Below are positions 53,242-64,000 of a DNA stretch of 64,000 bases, in pieces; positions within the stretch are counted from its first letter, which is position 1, and every line of letters begins with the position of its first letter. The position numbers and the translations under genes were made by a program. The notes below the pieces were generated by a model, which saw only the letters and a program-made list of their open reading frames with translations, did not search any database and had not been told where the DNA came from. Source of the stretch: Helicobacter typhlonius (lineage in GTDB: Bacteria > Campylobacterota > Campylobacteria > Campylobacterales > Helicobacteraceae); NCBI RefSeq assembly GCF_001460635.1, contig NZ_LN907858.1, forward strand, positions 1,550,001-1,614,000. The letters are read 5' to 3'.

Positions 53242-53883
53242 CTACCAATTAAACATACGCACATACCAAGGGACATACGAGGCTTTGGGATTAAAATGCG
53301 TAAAAAGTTCCTCATCATTGCGCTTTAAGTATTCCTCTGCGGCGCTATCTTTGCCCTGCTTGCTATACACGTGCGCAATTGAGCGATTAAGCTCGATTTG
53401 CCCTAGCTCAAACTTCAACGCGATATACTCCACATAGGGCACATAGCGACTATGCGGGAATGTGCGCAAAAAAGCCTGTGTATCGCTAATACTTTGCGCA
53501 ATAAACTCTTGGTCCTTGCTGTAATTTTTGAATCCATAAAAGTTTGCCAAAATCTTCAAATAATGCGCATAGTCTTGATTCTCAAAAGACGCATATCGCT
53601 TCAAATACTCATCAAAATAAAAACTCGCCAAAAGATATTCATCTTTCTCCATATGTGCCTCGCCGAGTATCAGCATTGCTTCAGCTAAAAGAGGTGAGTT
53701 GATATGCTCACTCTGCAAAGAGGCAAAAAAACTATCTGCACCCTCAAGATTCCCAAAATTTATCTCTTTGATTATAGATTCATACCAATACGAAGCGGAC
53801 TTATTGTATTCTGCTTCTTTTTTCGCACAACCAGAATATACAAAAAAAGCACATAAAATCAGCACTAAGGTATTTATTTTCAT
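53242..53883 (-). CDS. bamD: BamD-like outer membrane assembly lipoprotein
   Basis: 213 residues. A lipoprotein signal (MKINTLVLILCAFFVYSGC) is followed by TPR-like helical repeats (LLAEAMLILGEAHMEKDEY, YASFENQDYAHYLKILANF). It fits BamD/ComL, the essential lipoprotein of the BAM complex that inserts beta-barrel proteins in the outer membrane. It lies immediately upstream of lon. Confidence 0.9.
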   Translation of the reverse strand: MKINTLVLILCAFFVYSGCAKKEAEYNKSASYWYESIIKEINFGNLEGADSFFASLQSEHINSPLLAEAMLILGEAHMEKDEYLLASFYFDEYLKRYASFENQDYAHYLKILANFYGFKNYSKDQEFIAQSISDTQAFLRTFPHSRYVPYVEYIALKFELGQIELNRSIAHVYSKQGKDSAAEEYLKRNDEELFTHFNPKASYVPWYVRMFNW

Positions 53884-53963
53884 CAAAAACCTTTTAATTT
53901 TTTAAAATAAAACGCACATTATAGCTTTAGATTTTATTATTTTGGTATAAAAACACATATTTG

Positions 53964-53972
53964 TGCTATAAT
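53964..53972 (+). promoter_or_regulatory. Extended -10 promoter for fliW
   Basis: TGCTATAAT, an extended -10 element, lies 57 bases before the fliW ATG in the divergent bamD/fliW spacer. No -35 is clear. Confidence 0.6.
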
Positions 53973-54029
53973 CTGTGTTTTTAACACTTTAATAAAGGCA
54001 AAGTTAAGAGTAAGGTATGGGAGCAAAAA

Positions 54030-54460
54030 ATGGTTTTTGAAGTCAAACTGCCAATTTTAGGTTTTGAGGAAGTCAAAAAAATGAAGCTTGAAAAAATCGA
54101 TGATTTATTTATGAAGCTTTCTAATGTTGATAGCGAAGTGCCACACTTCACACTTGTGAATCCATTTTTGCTTCGAGAATATGAATTTGATGTCCCCTCA
54201 AATGTGAAAATTTTGCTTGATTTAGATAATGCTAAAAATCTACTTATTGCTAATATTATGGTGATTCAAAAGCCTATTGAAAACTCTACGATTAATTTCC
54301 TCGCTCCCTTAGTATTTAACTTTGACAACCTTACAATGGCGCAAGTCGTGCTTGATAGCACACAATACCCGATGTATAGCCTAAGCGACCCTATCGGCAC
54401 ATACTACAACAAAGAGGAAGCAGAAAAAGGTGAGCAGTCCTCACCCGTAAGAGACAACTA

Positions 54461-54461
<1 letters not shown>
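54030..54461 (+). CDS. fliW: Flagellar assembly factor FliW
   Basis: 143 residues. It has the FliW pattern: [41 protein letters not shown], and [24 protein letters not shown] (split by function). It binds flagellin and antagonises CsrA, linking flagellin synthesis to export. The stop overlaps the proC start (TAATG). Confidence 0.92.
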
Positions 54462-56823
<2,362 letters not shown>

Positions 56824-56835
56824 AAAAGGAAAGCT

Positions 56836-57306
56836 ATGCTATCAGCCCAAACAGACGAAAAAATCGCCAAAATGGCTCAAAGCCTTGGACTATATATTTA
56901 TGATATTTCTATGCTTAAAGAAAATGACAATAATATTTTGCGTGTAAGCATCACGCGCAAAGCCCCTATGCAGAAGCTAGATTCACAAAGCAGTGCGGTA
57001 AGTTTGCAGGACTGCCAAAGCCTAAGCGAGATGATTTCGCCACTGCTTGATGTAGAAGAATCTAATCTGCCAAGCTACTTTTTAGAAGTAAGCTCTCCGG
57101 GATTAGAGCGGATTCTCAAAACTCCCACACATTATAGCTTTTCGCTCGGCGAGGAAGTAAGCGTGAAATGCACGGACAAAAGTGTGATTGAGGGTATTTT
57201 AGAAAATATTGATGAAAACAGCATAGAAGTGCGCACACAAGGCGGTGTCAAATGTGTGTCATTTGCGGATATTAAAAAAACAAAGGTTACCTTTGCGCTC
57301 CCTTGA
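56836..57306 (+). CDS. rimP: Ribosome maturation factor RimP
   Basis: 156 residues. The N-terminal domain (AKMAQSLGLYIYDISMLKEN, ISPLLDVEE) and the motif YFLEVSSPGLERILKTP are diagnostic of RimP. A C-terminal Sm-like domain follows (EEVSVKCTDKSVIEGILEN). It helps 30S assembly. The 3' end overlaps the ribD start. Confidence 0.93.
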   Translation: MLSAQTDEKIAKMAQSLGLYIYDISMLKENDNNILRVSITRKAPMQKLDSQSSAVSLQDCQSLSEMISPLLDVEESNLPSYFLEVSSPGLERILKTPTHYSFSLGEEVSVKCTDKSVIEGILENIDENSIEVRTQGGVKCVSFADIKKTKVTFALP

Positions 57307-58315
57307 TGAACTTTTATTACACCATTGTTGCACACTTGCGTGGGAACATCAAACATTAGCCCTACCAAACCCGAGTGTAGGCGCACTCATTGTCGCTCCA
57401 AATGAAGACATCATAGGCGTAGGGGTGCATATCCTCGTAGGTTCACCCCACGCGGAGATTCTCGCGATGAAAGAGGCGTATTACACGCTCACGCAAGATA
57501 AACAGATACTCAATCTTACAGAAAGCAAAGACATTCATCAATACTTACTTAACAATCATCAAGGCATCTTTACGCAATGCGCCCTCTATGTGAGCCTTGA
57601 ACCCTGCAATCATCAGGGCAAAACACCACCTTGTGCTGCACTCATAGCAGAACTTCAATTTGCCAAGGTATGTATCGCCACTACCGAATCTCATCAACTT
57701 GCCAAGGGTGGCTTAGACTATCTCCTTAGCAAACATATCAATGCTTCTGTGAATCTGGCACTAGAGCATTATGCAAAATCCTTGCTTCTACCCTTTGAAA
57801 CAATGCGCACAAAGGGGCGATTCGTGCTTTTTAAACTTGCTCAAAGACTTAATGGTGATTACAAAAATGGGCGCATATCCTGCCAAGATTCACAAATTTT
57901 TACACATAATCAACGCAGCGTGTGTGATTATATATGTATATCAGGCGCGACCTTAAGGACGGATAATCCACAACTTAACGCACGATATGCGACTACTCCC
58001 TATGATAGCACCAAAGCACCGCAGGTGCTTGTATTTTCACATACACAAAATAAGCTTAAAGCAGAAAATAAAATCCTTGAAAATCGTGTGCATTTTAGTG
58101 CAGACATTCGCGATGTACGCGAATTAAAGGGCTTTGTGATTATTGAGGGAGGCTATCATCTTTTGCATAGTATGCGCTCAGAAATAGATATGCTTTTGCT
58201 AATGCAATCCCCACATACCACGCAAGATTCACAAACACAAACAGGCTTTGATGAAAGCTTTAGCCTTATCCACCAAAACACACTCGGGAGTGATGTCGCG
58301 CTATGGCTTGTGTAG
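57293..58315 (+). CDS. ribD: Riboflavin biosynthesis deaminase/reductase
   Basis: 340 residues if started at the TTG at 57293, which has AAAGG six bases upstream and gives MRSLDELLLHHCCTLAWEH; a GTG at 57245 is the alternative. The deaminase domain has HAEILAMKEA and LEPCNHQGKTPPC (zinc ligands). The reductase domain is present from FVLFKLAQRLNGDYKNG onwards. It catalyses two early steps of riboflavin synthesis. It overlaps rimP by 14 nt and the next gene by 13. Confidence 0.9.
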   Translation: MRSLDELLLHHCCTLAWEHQTLALPNPSVGALIVAPNEDIIGVGVHILVGSPHAEILAMKEAYYTLTQDKQILNLTESKDIHQYLLNNHQGIFTQCALYVSLEPCNHQGKTPPCAALIAELQFAKVCIATTESHQLAKGGLDYLLSKHINASVNLALEHYAKSLLLPFETMRTKGRFVLFKLAQRLNGDYKNGRISCQDSQIFTHNQRSVCDYICISGATLRTDNPQLNARYATTPYDSTKAPQVLVFSHTQNKLKAENKILENRVHFSADIRDVRELKGFVIIEGGYHLLHSMRSEIDMLLLMQSPHTTQDSQTQTGFDESFSLIHQNTLGSDVALWLV

Positions 58316-59064
58316 ATATTTATCAGCTTGAAAATGCTTATTGTTACAACACAGATAGCCTTATCCTCGCGCATTTTGCTAAGGTTTTTTTAAAAAAGCA
58401 TTTTAATGTTTTAGACATTGGCGCAGGAAGTGGCATTTTAGGCATACTCTGTGCGCGTGAGATTAGCTCTCTTGGTGGTAAGACAGAGATTTATCTTGTT
58501 GAAAAAGACGAGGCAATGAGCATCTTGGCGCAAAAAAATAGTGCGCCCTTTGGTGGCGTGGTGCATTGTGTGGATTTTTTGGACTTTAAGCCCGAGCATA
58601 AGTTTGATTTTATTATCAGTAATCCGCCATTTTATACCAAGGGTGCGCTTTTGGGTGATAATGAGCGCAAAAATATGGCGAGATTCCAACATTTTTTGCC
58701 ACCTCAAGCTTTGATGCAACACATCAAGCGCATTTTAAAGCCAAATGGCACTTTGTGTATGTGCTATGATGCAAGGCTTTGTGCGGAGATTTTCTATGAG
58801 ACGCAAAAAAATGGGTTACATATCAATGTGGCACAATTTGTGCATTCTCTCAAAAATAGAGAGGCAAATCTTGTGCTTTTTAGGGCACAGATTCAATCCA
58901 AATCACCGCTACGCGTGTTGCCACCACTTTTTACGCATTTAAGCCCATCTCAAAGCGACAACACGGACGAGTTGAAAGCGATTTATGCGTGGGCGCAAAC
59001 GCGTAGCATAAAAATCACACAAGAAGCCTTAGAATTGCTTAAAGATTCTAAAAGCCGTGTATAA
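58303..59064 (+). CDS. trmN6: tRNA1(Val) N6-adenine methyltransferase-like
   Basis: 253 residues. A Rossmann methyltransferase with LDIGAGSGILGILCA (SAM site) and the catalytic ISNPPFYTKG. The N-terminal YQLENAYCYNTDSLILAHFA resembles YfiC/TrmN6, which methylates A37 of tRNA-Val. The gene overlaps ribD by 13 nt. A different small-molecule N-methyltransferase of the same family cannot be excluded. Confidence 0.85.
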   Translation: MACVDIYQLENAYCYNTDSLILAHFAKVFLKKHFNVLDIGAGSGILGILCAREISSLGGKTEIYLVEKDEAMSILAQKNSAPFGGVVHCVDFLDFKPEHKFDFIISNPPFYTKGALLGDNERKNMARFQHFLPPQALMQHIKRILKPNGTLCMCYDARLCAEIFYETQKNGLHINVAQFVHSLKNREANLVLFRAQIQSKSPLRVLPPLFTHLSPSQSDNTDELKAIYAWAQTRSIKITQEALELLKDSKSRV

Positions 59065-59094
59065 TATATGAAGAGAATCTAAAGAAGGATAAGT

Positions 59095-60522
59095 ATGTTG
59101 TATGGGGTGATTATTAATGTAGATCCGCAAACACAGAGCGCACAAGTAGAGCAAGAGCTAAATAAGCGCGTTTTTAGCTTTGCTTTTGACTTATGGGGAG
59201 ATGAGATAAAAGATTTGAAAAAAGGCGAGGAGGTGGAATTTGTCGTTGAGATGAAGGCTGTTACAAAAATCCACTTGAAGCCAAAACCCATAGACCCAGA
59301 CCAAATACCCGTAACAAAACCCGCAAATGTATGTATAGAGGAATATTTCGCGCGTGAAAACCAAATTATAGAATCTTATAAAGACCATATGGTAGGGAAA
59401 TTAAAGCTTGATTTCATTCGTATGCGCCGCTTTTTGCTGACTGCCTATAATGATTTATGCGCAATGGACCCAAACATAGAAAATGACACACTAAAAAAGC
59501 TCAAATCGGAGGTTATGTCTCTTTCAAAAGAATTTGAAACCTACTGCAAAAAAACCCAATATTCGCTCAATTACGCCTTTGAAATGATATTTCTTGCTCG
59601 GCAAGTGGAATATAACCGCACGATTACGCGCATCGAGGAGATTCAAAGTTCGCTTGCTAACGCACAGGCTCAAACCAACTCCCTTAGCTCCTCACTAGCC
59701 GATGGCGAAAAAAGTCTAGCTAAAAGAGATGATAAAGGTAGCAAGGAATATGCAGAGGAAGAAAAAGAAGTAAAGGCTATGCGTAAGCGATATGTGGATT
59801 TACTCAATTTTATTGGCAATCAAAAAGATGCGCTTGTCAATGAAAATGCGAGAATGAAACGTTTTAAAGAAGAGCATTTCGAGCATTTTAGCTCTGTATA
59901 TACGCCTATGACACAGGAACTCAAAACACGCTTTATCGCCCTGCTGGACACAAAGGCGTATGAGTTTGATACGACTTTGTGGGGCAGAGCAAAGCATAGT
60001 CAAAATGTGAAGCATTTTTTTCGAAATTCGCGCATTGAGGGAAGCTTTAGCTCTAAAACTTTTTTGCGCTACTTTTTGCGTGGGCTTGATAAAAGCAAAC
60101 TTTCACCGCGCTCAAAGGCACTTTTTGATTTGCTGGATTATTTAGAAAAAACTAATCGCAAAAGTCTGCTTATCGTGCGTGAAAGCGCAGTAAATATCGC
60201 AAAATACCGCCAAGTCATTGAAAAAATAGATTCAAGCCTCCTTATTACCACGGATAATGACCCAATCAATGCGCTAAGAAGCCTTATCAATTTTCCACAA
60301 GATATAGTCGTAATTGATGAAAAAATCGGCAATGCGAGTGCTTTGGGATTCATAAAAACCTATAAAGAAAGTAAAAATGCTAATTCTAAAATTATCTTTT
60401 GCGTTATCGTGCAGCAGCTCCCGCCAAATGATTATATTTCCAAGGGCAAATCTATGGGCGTGGAGTTTATACCAGAGCAAAATATGGATATGCTCTATGA
60501 CTGCATAAGAATGGCATTGTAG
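59095..60522 (+). CDS. Conserved protein with cold-shock-like N-terminus and receiver-like C-terminus, unknown
   Basis: 475 residues, SD AAGGAT. The first ~65 residues (MLYGVIINVDPQTQSAQVEQ, FSFAFDLW, GEEVEFVVE) have the strand pattern of a small OB/cold-shock-type domain. Residues ~90-350 are helical and coiled coil. The last ~120 (KSLLIVRESAVNIAKYRQVI, DIVVIDEKIGNASALGFIKT) have the alternation of a response-regulator-like receiver fold, with an Asp-containing VVIDEK strand where a phosphoacceptor could be. No family is recognised with certainty. Confidence 0.78.
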   Translation: MLYGVIINVDPQTQSAQVEQELNKRVFSFAFDLWGDEIKDLKKGEEVEFVVEMKAVTKIHLKPKPIDPDQIPVTKPANVCIEEYFARENQIIESYKDHMVGKLKLDFIRMRRFLLTAYNDLCAMDPNIENDTLKKLKSEVMSLSKEFETYCKKTQYSLNYAFEMIFLARQVEYNRTITRIEEIQSSLANAQAQTNSLSSSLADGEKSLAKRDDKGSKEYAEEEKEVKAMRKRYVDLLNFIGNQKDALVNENARMKRFKEEHFEHFSSVYTPMTQELKTRFIALLDTKAYEFDTTLWGRAKHSQNVKHFFRNSRIEGSFSSKTFLRYFLRGLDKSKLSPRSKALFDLLDYLEKTNRKSLLIVRESAVNIAKYRQVIEKIDSSLLITTDNDPINALRSLINFPQDIVVIDEKIGNASALGFIKTYKESKNANSKIIFCVIVQQLPPNDYISKGKSMGVEFIPEQNMDMLYDCIRMAL

Positions 60523-60682
60523 GGATTGTGTAAAATTTTTAGGCAAGGTTTTGTGGTAAAGTATTTTTAAAATGTAAGTTTTGAAACGCAGATTCTAAAA
60601 TAGATTTTATAAAATAAAAATCCTCTGTAAATTCCCTTTCTTGCCAACCTTGCGCCCCGCTCCATTGTTAAAAACTGCTCAA

Positions 60683-61096
60683 TTAAAGATTCTCTATTAT
60701 TGCTTTGTTGTTATGAATCTTTATCACTTTGACTTTATCACCCTCTTTAAATACACGCTGTGAATTTTCATATGCCCACAAAGTGCCCTTAAAATACACC
60801 ATTCCTTCTCTAATCTCACCCTCACCCCCCTCGCATAATGTATCCTCATAGACTTGTGAGCGATTAAACCAACTTTTTATAGGCTTACGCAGCACCAAAA
60901 GCGAAAGTAGCGAAAACACACAAATGCTTACTGCCTGCCACACGAGTCTATCGCCAAGGCTATCAAACCCCACGAGATATTCAATCACAGAGGTGATGCA
61001 CAGCCCAATGCCAATAAAAAATAAAAAAAATGAACCAAAAAATATTTCAGCGACAATCATCACAATCCCAACGCCCAAAAGCACAAGAGCCGACAT
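60683..61096 (-). CDS. nfeD: NfeD-family membrane protein
   Basis: 137 residues. Three hydrophobic segments (VLLGVGIVMIVAEIFFG, FFIGIGLCITSVIEYLVG, VWQAVSICVFSLLSLLVL) precede a small OB-fold domain (GGEGEIREGMVYFKGTLWAY...KEGDKVKVIKI). NfeD proteins act with SPFH/stomatin proteins, and one is encoded divergently at 61669, across the tRNA gene. Confidence 0.88.
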   Translation of the reverse strand: MSALVLLGVGIVMIVAEIFFGSFFLFFIGIGLCITSVIEYLVGFDSLGDRLVWQAVSICVFSLLSLLVLRKPIKSWFNRSQVYEDTLCEGGEGEIREGMVYFKGTLWAYENSQRVFKEGDKVKVIKIHNNKAIIENL

Positions 61097-61219
61097 TTTG
61101 CCTCCTTTTGTTTTGTGTATTTTACAAAACTATTCTTATTTTTAGCATATATTAAATATTTTGTGAGGTTGTAGCAGATTCTATTTTGTATGCAATAAAG
61201 CGCACAAGCCGAGCAATGC

Positions 61220-61248
61220 TTGACAAAAAATATTCTTTTCTATATAAT
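61220..61248 (+). promoter_or_regulatory. Sigma-70 promoter of tRNA-Asn
   Basis: TTGACA (61220-61225) and TATAAT (61243-61248) are consensus boxes 17 bases apart, ~65 bases before the tRNA. It is the clearest housekeeping promoter in the window. Confidence 0.88.
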
Positions 61249-61313
61249 CTCGCCTCTACTTTAGATGATGCCATAAGTTAAGTTTTACATCGTGGCACTT
61301 TTAACCGCAATAT

Positions 61314-61388
61314 TCCGGATTAGCTCAGCGGTAGAGTAGGTGGCTGTTAACCACTTGGTCGCAGGTTCGAATCCTGCATCCGGAGCCA
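61314..61388 (+). tRNA. tRNA-Asn(GTT)
   Basis: 75 bases including an encoded CCA. The acceptor arms TCCGGAT and ATCCGGA pair over 7 bp. The D arm has AGCTCAGCGGTAGAG, the anticodon loop is CTGTTAA with anticodon GTT, and the T arm has GGTTCGAATCC. The discriminator is G. Asn tRNA is one of the substrates of the Tgt encoded 5 kb upstream. Confidence 0.97.
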
Positions 61389-61668
61389 TACAAACCTACT
61401 CTGTTTTGTTTCCTCAACAATCTTTCGTTTTATAACATTCCTAAGATTCAAAACTAACTTAATGCCCTGTTGTGTTGTATTTTTCATCGTAATCACACCC
61501 ACTAAAGCGCAAATTTCAAAATATTTGCCCTATTTGTATGTCATTGTTTGGCAGAGGGACGCGGTATTTATTAAGACTTTAGAATCTTCTGCTACAATCG
61601 CGCCCTATGCAAACATACAGGTGGCTTGGACTATAATAAATAGCACAAAGGCGTGAAAAGGAGTTGTG

Positions 61669-62568
61669 ATGTTGATTTTTGCTTCCGTGGTAGTGGTCTT
61701 GTGCGTAGCGGTGCTTGTTATGGGGATAAAGATTATCCCTCAAACTGACATTGCCATTATTGAACGATTAGGGAAATTTCATAGGGTGCTTGAGGGTGGA
61801 TTCCATATCATTGTGCCTGTGATTGATAGGGTGAGCGCAAAAGTAAGTGCGCGTGAGCAAATGATAGATATTGGGCGGCAGCAGGTCATTACAAAGGATA
61901 ATGTGAATATCAATATTGATGGAATCGTCTTTTTGAAAATCTTTGATGCAAAATCCGCCGTGTATAGCGTGGATAACTACAAGATGGCTATCGCAAACCT
62001 CGCCACCACCACGCTTAGAGGCGAGATAGGACGCATTAATCTTGATGATTCTCTCTCATCACGTGATAGGCTAAATGCCGCGTTGCAAGTGGCTTTGGGC
62101 GATGCGGCAAATAATTGGGGTGTGAAAATTATGCGTGTAGAAATTAGCGAAATCTCTGTCCCACGTGATATTGAAGTCGCTATGAACTTGCAGATGAAAG
62201 CAGAGCGCGAAAAAAGAGCGATTGAGCTTAAAGCACAAGCCGAAAAAGAAGCTTTAATACGCAACGCCGAAGCCCTCAAACAAGAAAAGGTGCTCCAAGC
62301 TGAGGCGATTGAAAGAATGGCTGATGCGAAAAAATATGAGCAAATCGCCCTCGCACAAGGGCAAAGCGATGCTATGGAACTCATCGCTAATCAAATGGCA
62401 AAAAACGCACAGGCAGCGGAATTTTTGCTAGTCAAAGAGCGCATTAGTGCTTTCAATGAGCTTTCAAAGAATCCAAGCAAGGATAAGGTGATTATCCCTT
62501 ACGAGACAAGCGAATTTATCGGCGGCTTAAGCGTAATAAGCGACTTTTTTGGAAAAAATTCTAAGTAA
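61669..62568 (+). CDS. SPFH/stomatin-family membrane protein (QmcA-like)
   Basis: 299 residues from the ATG at 61669, five bases after AAAAGGAG; the GTG at 61666 is too close to the site. One N-terminal membrane segment (MLIFASVVVVLCVAVLVMGI) precedes an SPFH domain (IPQTDIAIIERLGKFHRVLE, VITKDNVNINIDGIVFLKI, LRGEIGRINLDDSLSSRD) and a coiled coil of Ala/Glu/Lys. It forms membrane microdomain rings and likely works with the NfeD protein across the tRNA gene. Confidence 0.92.
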   Translation: MLIFASVVVVLCVAVLVMGIKIIPQTDIAIIERLGKFHRVLEGGFHIIVPVIDRVSAKVSAREQMIDIGRQQVITKDNVNINIDGIVFLKIFDAKSAVYSVDNYKMAIANLATTTLRGEIGRINLDDSLSSRDRLNAALQVALGDAANNWGVKIMRVEISEISVPRDIEVAMNLQMKAEREKRAIELKAQAEKEALIRNAEALKQEKVLQAEAIERMADAKKYEQIALAQGQSDAMELIANQMAKNAQAAEFLLVKERISAFNELSKNPSKDKVIIPYETSEFIGGLSVISDFFGKNSK

Positions 62569-62880
62569 GTTTTTCTCGCAGAATTAAAATACACTATAAA
62601 AGGGCAAGATTCTAAACAATATAGAATCTAAAATTTTAAATCCCACAAGTGAGGTAAAATGTGAGGGCGAGATGCGTGCGTATTAGTGAGCCAAAGCCCA
62701 CATTTTGTACCCCACAAAAACCTTGACATAGCGCACTTTCTAAAAACAGAATCCTTATTCTTAAGTGTAAAAAATTAAACGCAACAAGGTGGGCAAAATA
62801 TAAAATCTCGGTTTCTAGCCTAAACTCTCCAACACAACTCCCCTTGCGCGTTGCAATGCCTGTGGAATCTTCCTAGTCGT
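62569..62880. other. Intergenic region with a terminator-like hairpin
   Basis: About 310 bases without a gene. AGATTCTA and TAGAATCT (62607-62629) form an 8-bp hairpin followed by an AT run, 40 bases after the SPFH gene, a likely terminator. The rest shows nothing I can assign. Confidence 0.55.
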
Positions 62881-62976
62881 TCAACAATAGCAATTGTCTG
62901 TTTGCGAGATGATTTTCACACCAAAGTATAAAACCACCCCGCATAGCCCAAGCACGATTAATGCTAAAATGATCAT
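62881..62976 (-). CDS. 31-residue membrane protein with C-terminal Cys pair
   Basis: A small gene: ATG at 62976 with AAAGGAG seven bases upstream, encoding one membrane segment (MIILALIVLGLCGVVLYFGV) and a short tail ending NCYC. The size, single helix and terminal Cys resemble FeoB-associated Cys-rich membrane proteins or cytochrome oxidase small subunits. The strong ribosome site makes it likely real. Function unknown. Confidence 0.6.
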   Translation of the reverse strand: MIILALIVLGLCGVVLYFGVKIISQTDNCYC

Positions 62977-63088
62977 TATGTCTCCTTTAAAAATTCACAA
63001 AATGTGGGGATTATAGCGTAAAAAAGACTTAAGAAGTTAAGTAAAGGGAGTAAATCAGCCTAGACATCACATTATAAAGATGTAATGC

Positions 63089-63457
63089 CTAAACCTGTTC
63101 GTCCAAAATAAGTTTACATATTGCGTGATTAACAAGACTCTTTTCTGAATATTTAGATATATCAAAATTTTTCTTACTAAGCTCTGCAATAGCATTGTCA
63201 TATACCTTTAGCCAACTTTTAACTTTTTCATTTGTTGAGCTTAATCCATAATATTCAGGGTCTACCAACAAACGATATAAATCAGGTATATCATTACTGC
63301 CTAGAAACTTAATCTTGTTTTTATGATAATATTGCTTACACACTTCTTTGTTTTTCTTATTAAAGATATTATTGTCATAAATAGGGTCTCCAAAGTCAGC
63401 ACTTACTCCTGTAAGTAAAGCATTCAATGCAACTATTCCTACTACACTCTTTTTCAT
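63089..63457 (-). CDS. Exported protein, unknown function
   Basis: 122 residues. The N-terminus MKKSVVGIVALNALLTGVSA is a signal peptide, probably cleaved after Ala20. The mature part is helical with two Cys (VCKQYY and HAICKL) that could form a disulfide. SD GGAGAG precedes the ATG. It stands alone. No family recognised. Confidence 0.7.
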   Translation of the reverse strand: MKKSVVGIVALNALLTGVSADFGDPIYDNNIFNKKNKEVCKQYYHKNKIKFLGSNDIPDLYRLLVDPEYYGLSSTNEKVKSWLKVYDNAIAELSKKNFDISKYSEKSLVNHAICKLILDEQV

Positions 63458-63603
63458 TTTCTCTCCTTGTCATTGAAAGTAAAATTTAAACTTTCCACTA
63501 TAACAACAAAAAAAGCTTAATCAATTCACAAATAAAAATTTTATTTTGTTTCATTCTTTCATATTGCAACGAAAAAACATTATGTGGAGTGTAGTATTCC
63601 TTA

Positions 63604-64000
63604 TTACACAGCCTTGAGGGCAATATCTCTTGCGAGATTCAAAGCCTGTGAGATTTTGCTCATATCTTTGCCTCCAGCGGTAGCAAAGTCATCTCTGCCC
63701 CCGCCATTGCCACCTAGAATCTGCGCTACTTCTCTCACCCACGCTCCAGCTTTAAGAGAATCTATGCCTTTTACTCCCGCCGTGATAGCGATTTTGCCCT
63801 CACTTTGACTAATAAGTAAAATCGCTACATGCATATTTTCATTTTTCGCCTTATCCACAAGCTCCTTTGCCTGTGCGCTATCAATAGAATCAAGCTGCGA
63901 GATAATAAGCGTTGCGCCATTTATCTCCTCAAAATCAAGGCTTTTGACACTGCTTTTTGCTTTCTTTTCACGCTCTTTGAGTTTTGCTAACTCGCCTTTG
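63604..64000 (-). CDS. alaS: Alanyl-tRNA synthetase, C-terminal fragment at window edge
   Basis: The last ~132 residues, open to the right edge. They include a coiled-coil end (LAKLKEREKKAKSS) and the DHHA1 domain with VAILLISQSEGKIAI, SLKAGAWVREVAQILGGNGG and GGRDDFATAGGKD (split by motif), the C-terminal signature of AlaS. It charges tRNA-Ala. The 5' part lies outside the window. Confidence 0.95.
   Translation of the reverse strand, partial: KGELAKLKEREKKAKSSVKSLDFEEINGATLIISQLDSIDSAQAKELVDKAKNENMHVAILLISQSEGKIAITAGVKGIDSLKAGAWVREVAQILGGNGGGRDDFATAGGKDMSKISQALNLARDIALKAV

Overview
The window looks like a non-pylori, probably enterohepatic, Helicobacter or a close relative in the Campylobacterota. 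It is AT-rich. Its housekeeping order lon - bamD - fliW resembles Helicobacter as I remember it, and its type II-C Cas9 locus has a tracrRNA of the Campylobacter jejuni kind. The left ~27 kb resembles the conjugative elements (tfs3/tfs4, TnPZ) of Helicobacter. The species is inferred from gene content only.

Region 1 (1-~23.7 kb) is the transfer and maintenance half of an integrative conjugative element. It holds a 5'-truncated VirB11, VirD4, a set of small proteins sharing one C-terminal tail, a lipoprotein, a membrane coiled-coil protein, a thermonuclease, a type IA topoisomerase, a giant methylase/helicase with a second gene overprinted on its N-terminal region, a ParA operon with a ribbon-helix-helix protein and a zeta-like kinase, a MOBP-type relaxase and MobC transcribed leftward, an oriT-like hairpin with a nic consensus, and a Toprim primase. 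The VirB2-10 channel genes and an integrase are not in the window. The VirD4 neighbourhood is the best candidate for something undescribed: four proteins, otherwise unalike, end in the same 18-residue motif plus a charged tail, and two or three of them have compact bodies resembling phage/colicin-type RNases. This looks like a cargo set for the type IV secretion system.

Region 2 (23.8-28.4 kb) is defence or cargo: a coupled C5 cytosine methyltransferase and a GHKL (MORC/MutL-like) ATPase with a C-terminal PD-(D/E)XK-like nuclease, then a gene-poor 0.75 kb stretch with a 36-bp palindrome, then a VapD-like toxin with a 3' frameshift and its upstream partner.

Region 3 (28.4-36.8 kb, minus strand) is a surface-polysaccharide modification locus: two PP-loop asparagine-synthase-like enzymes, a radical SAM protein, a glycerol-3-phosphate cytidylyltransferase-like enzyme, a CDP-glycerol transferase-like enzyme, an APC permease and a TupA-like ATP-grasp enzyme. 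Four homopolymeric G/C tracts of 11-14 bases lie in or at the end of four of these genes. Three of those genes are out of frame as sequenced, so this is a contingency locus.

Region 4 (36.9-49.5 kb) has a formate-dehydrogenase-type Fe-S/cytochrome b pair, then a complete type II-C CRISPR-Cas locus (cas9, cas1, cas2, antisense tracrRNA, 23 repeats). After it come a periplasmic protein, an MFS transporter whose ATG start has apparently become ATC, an aldo/keto reductase, a paired SMR exporter and a DinB-family protein. A degenerate copy of the dinB 3' end lies just left of cas9.

Region 5 (49.8-64 kb) is ordinary core genome: a HAD phosphatase, lon, bamD, fliW, proC, tgt, rbfA, rimP, ribD, a tRNA methyltransferase, a conserved unknown, nfeD, tRNA-Asn, an SPFH protein, two small unknowns and the 3' end of alaS.
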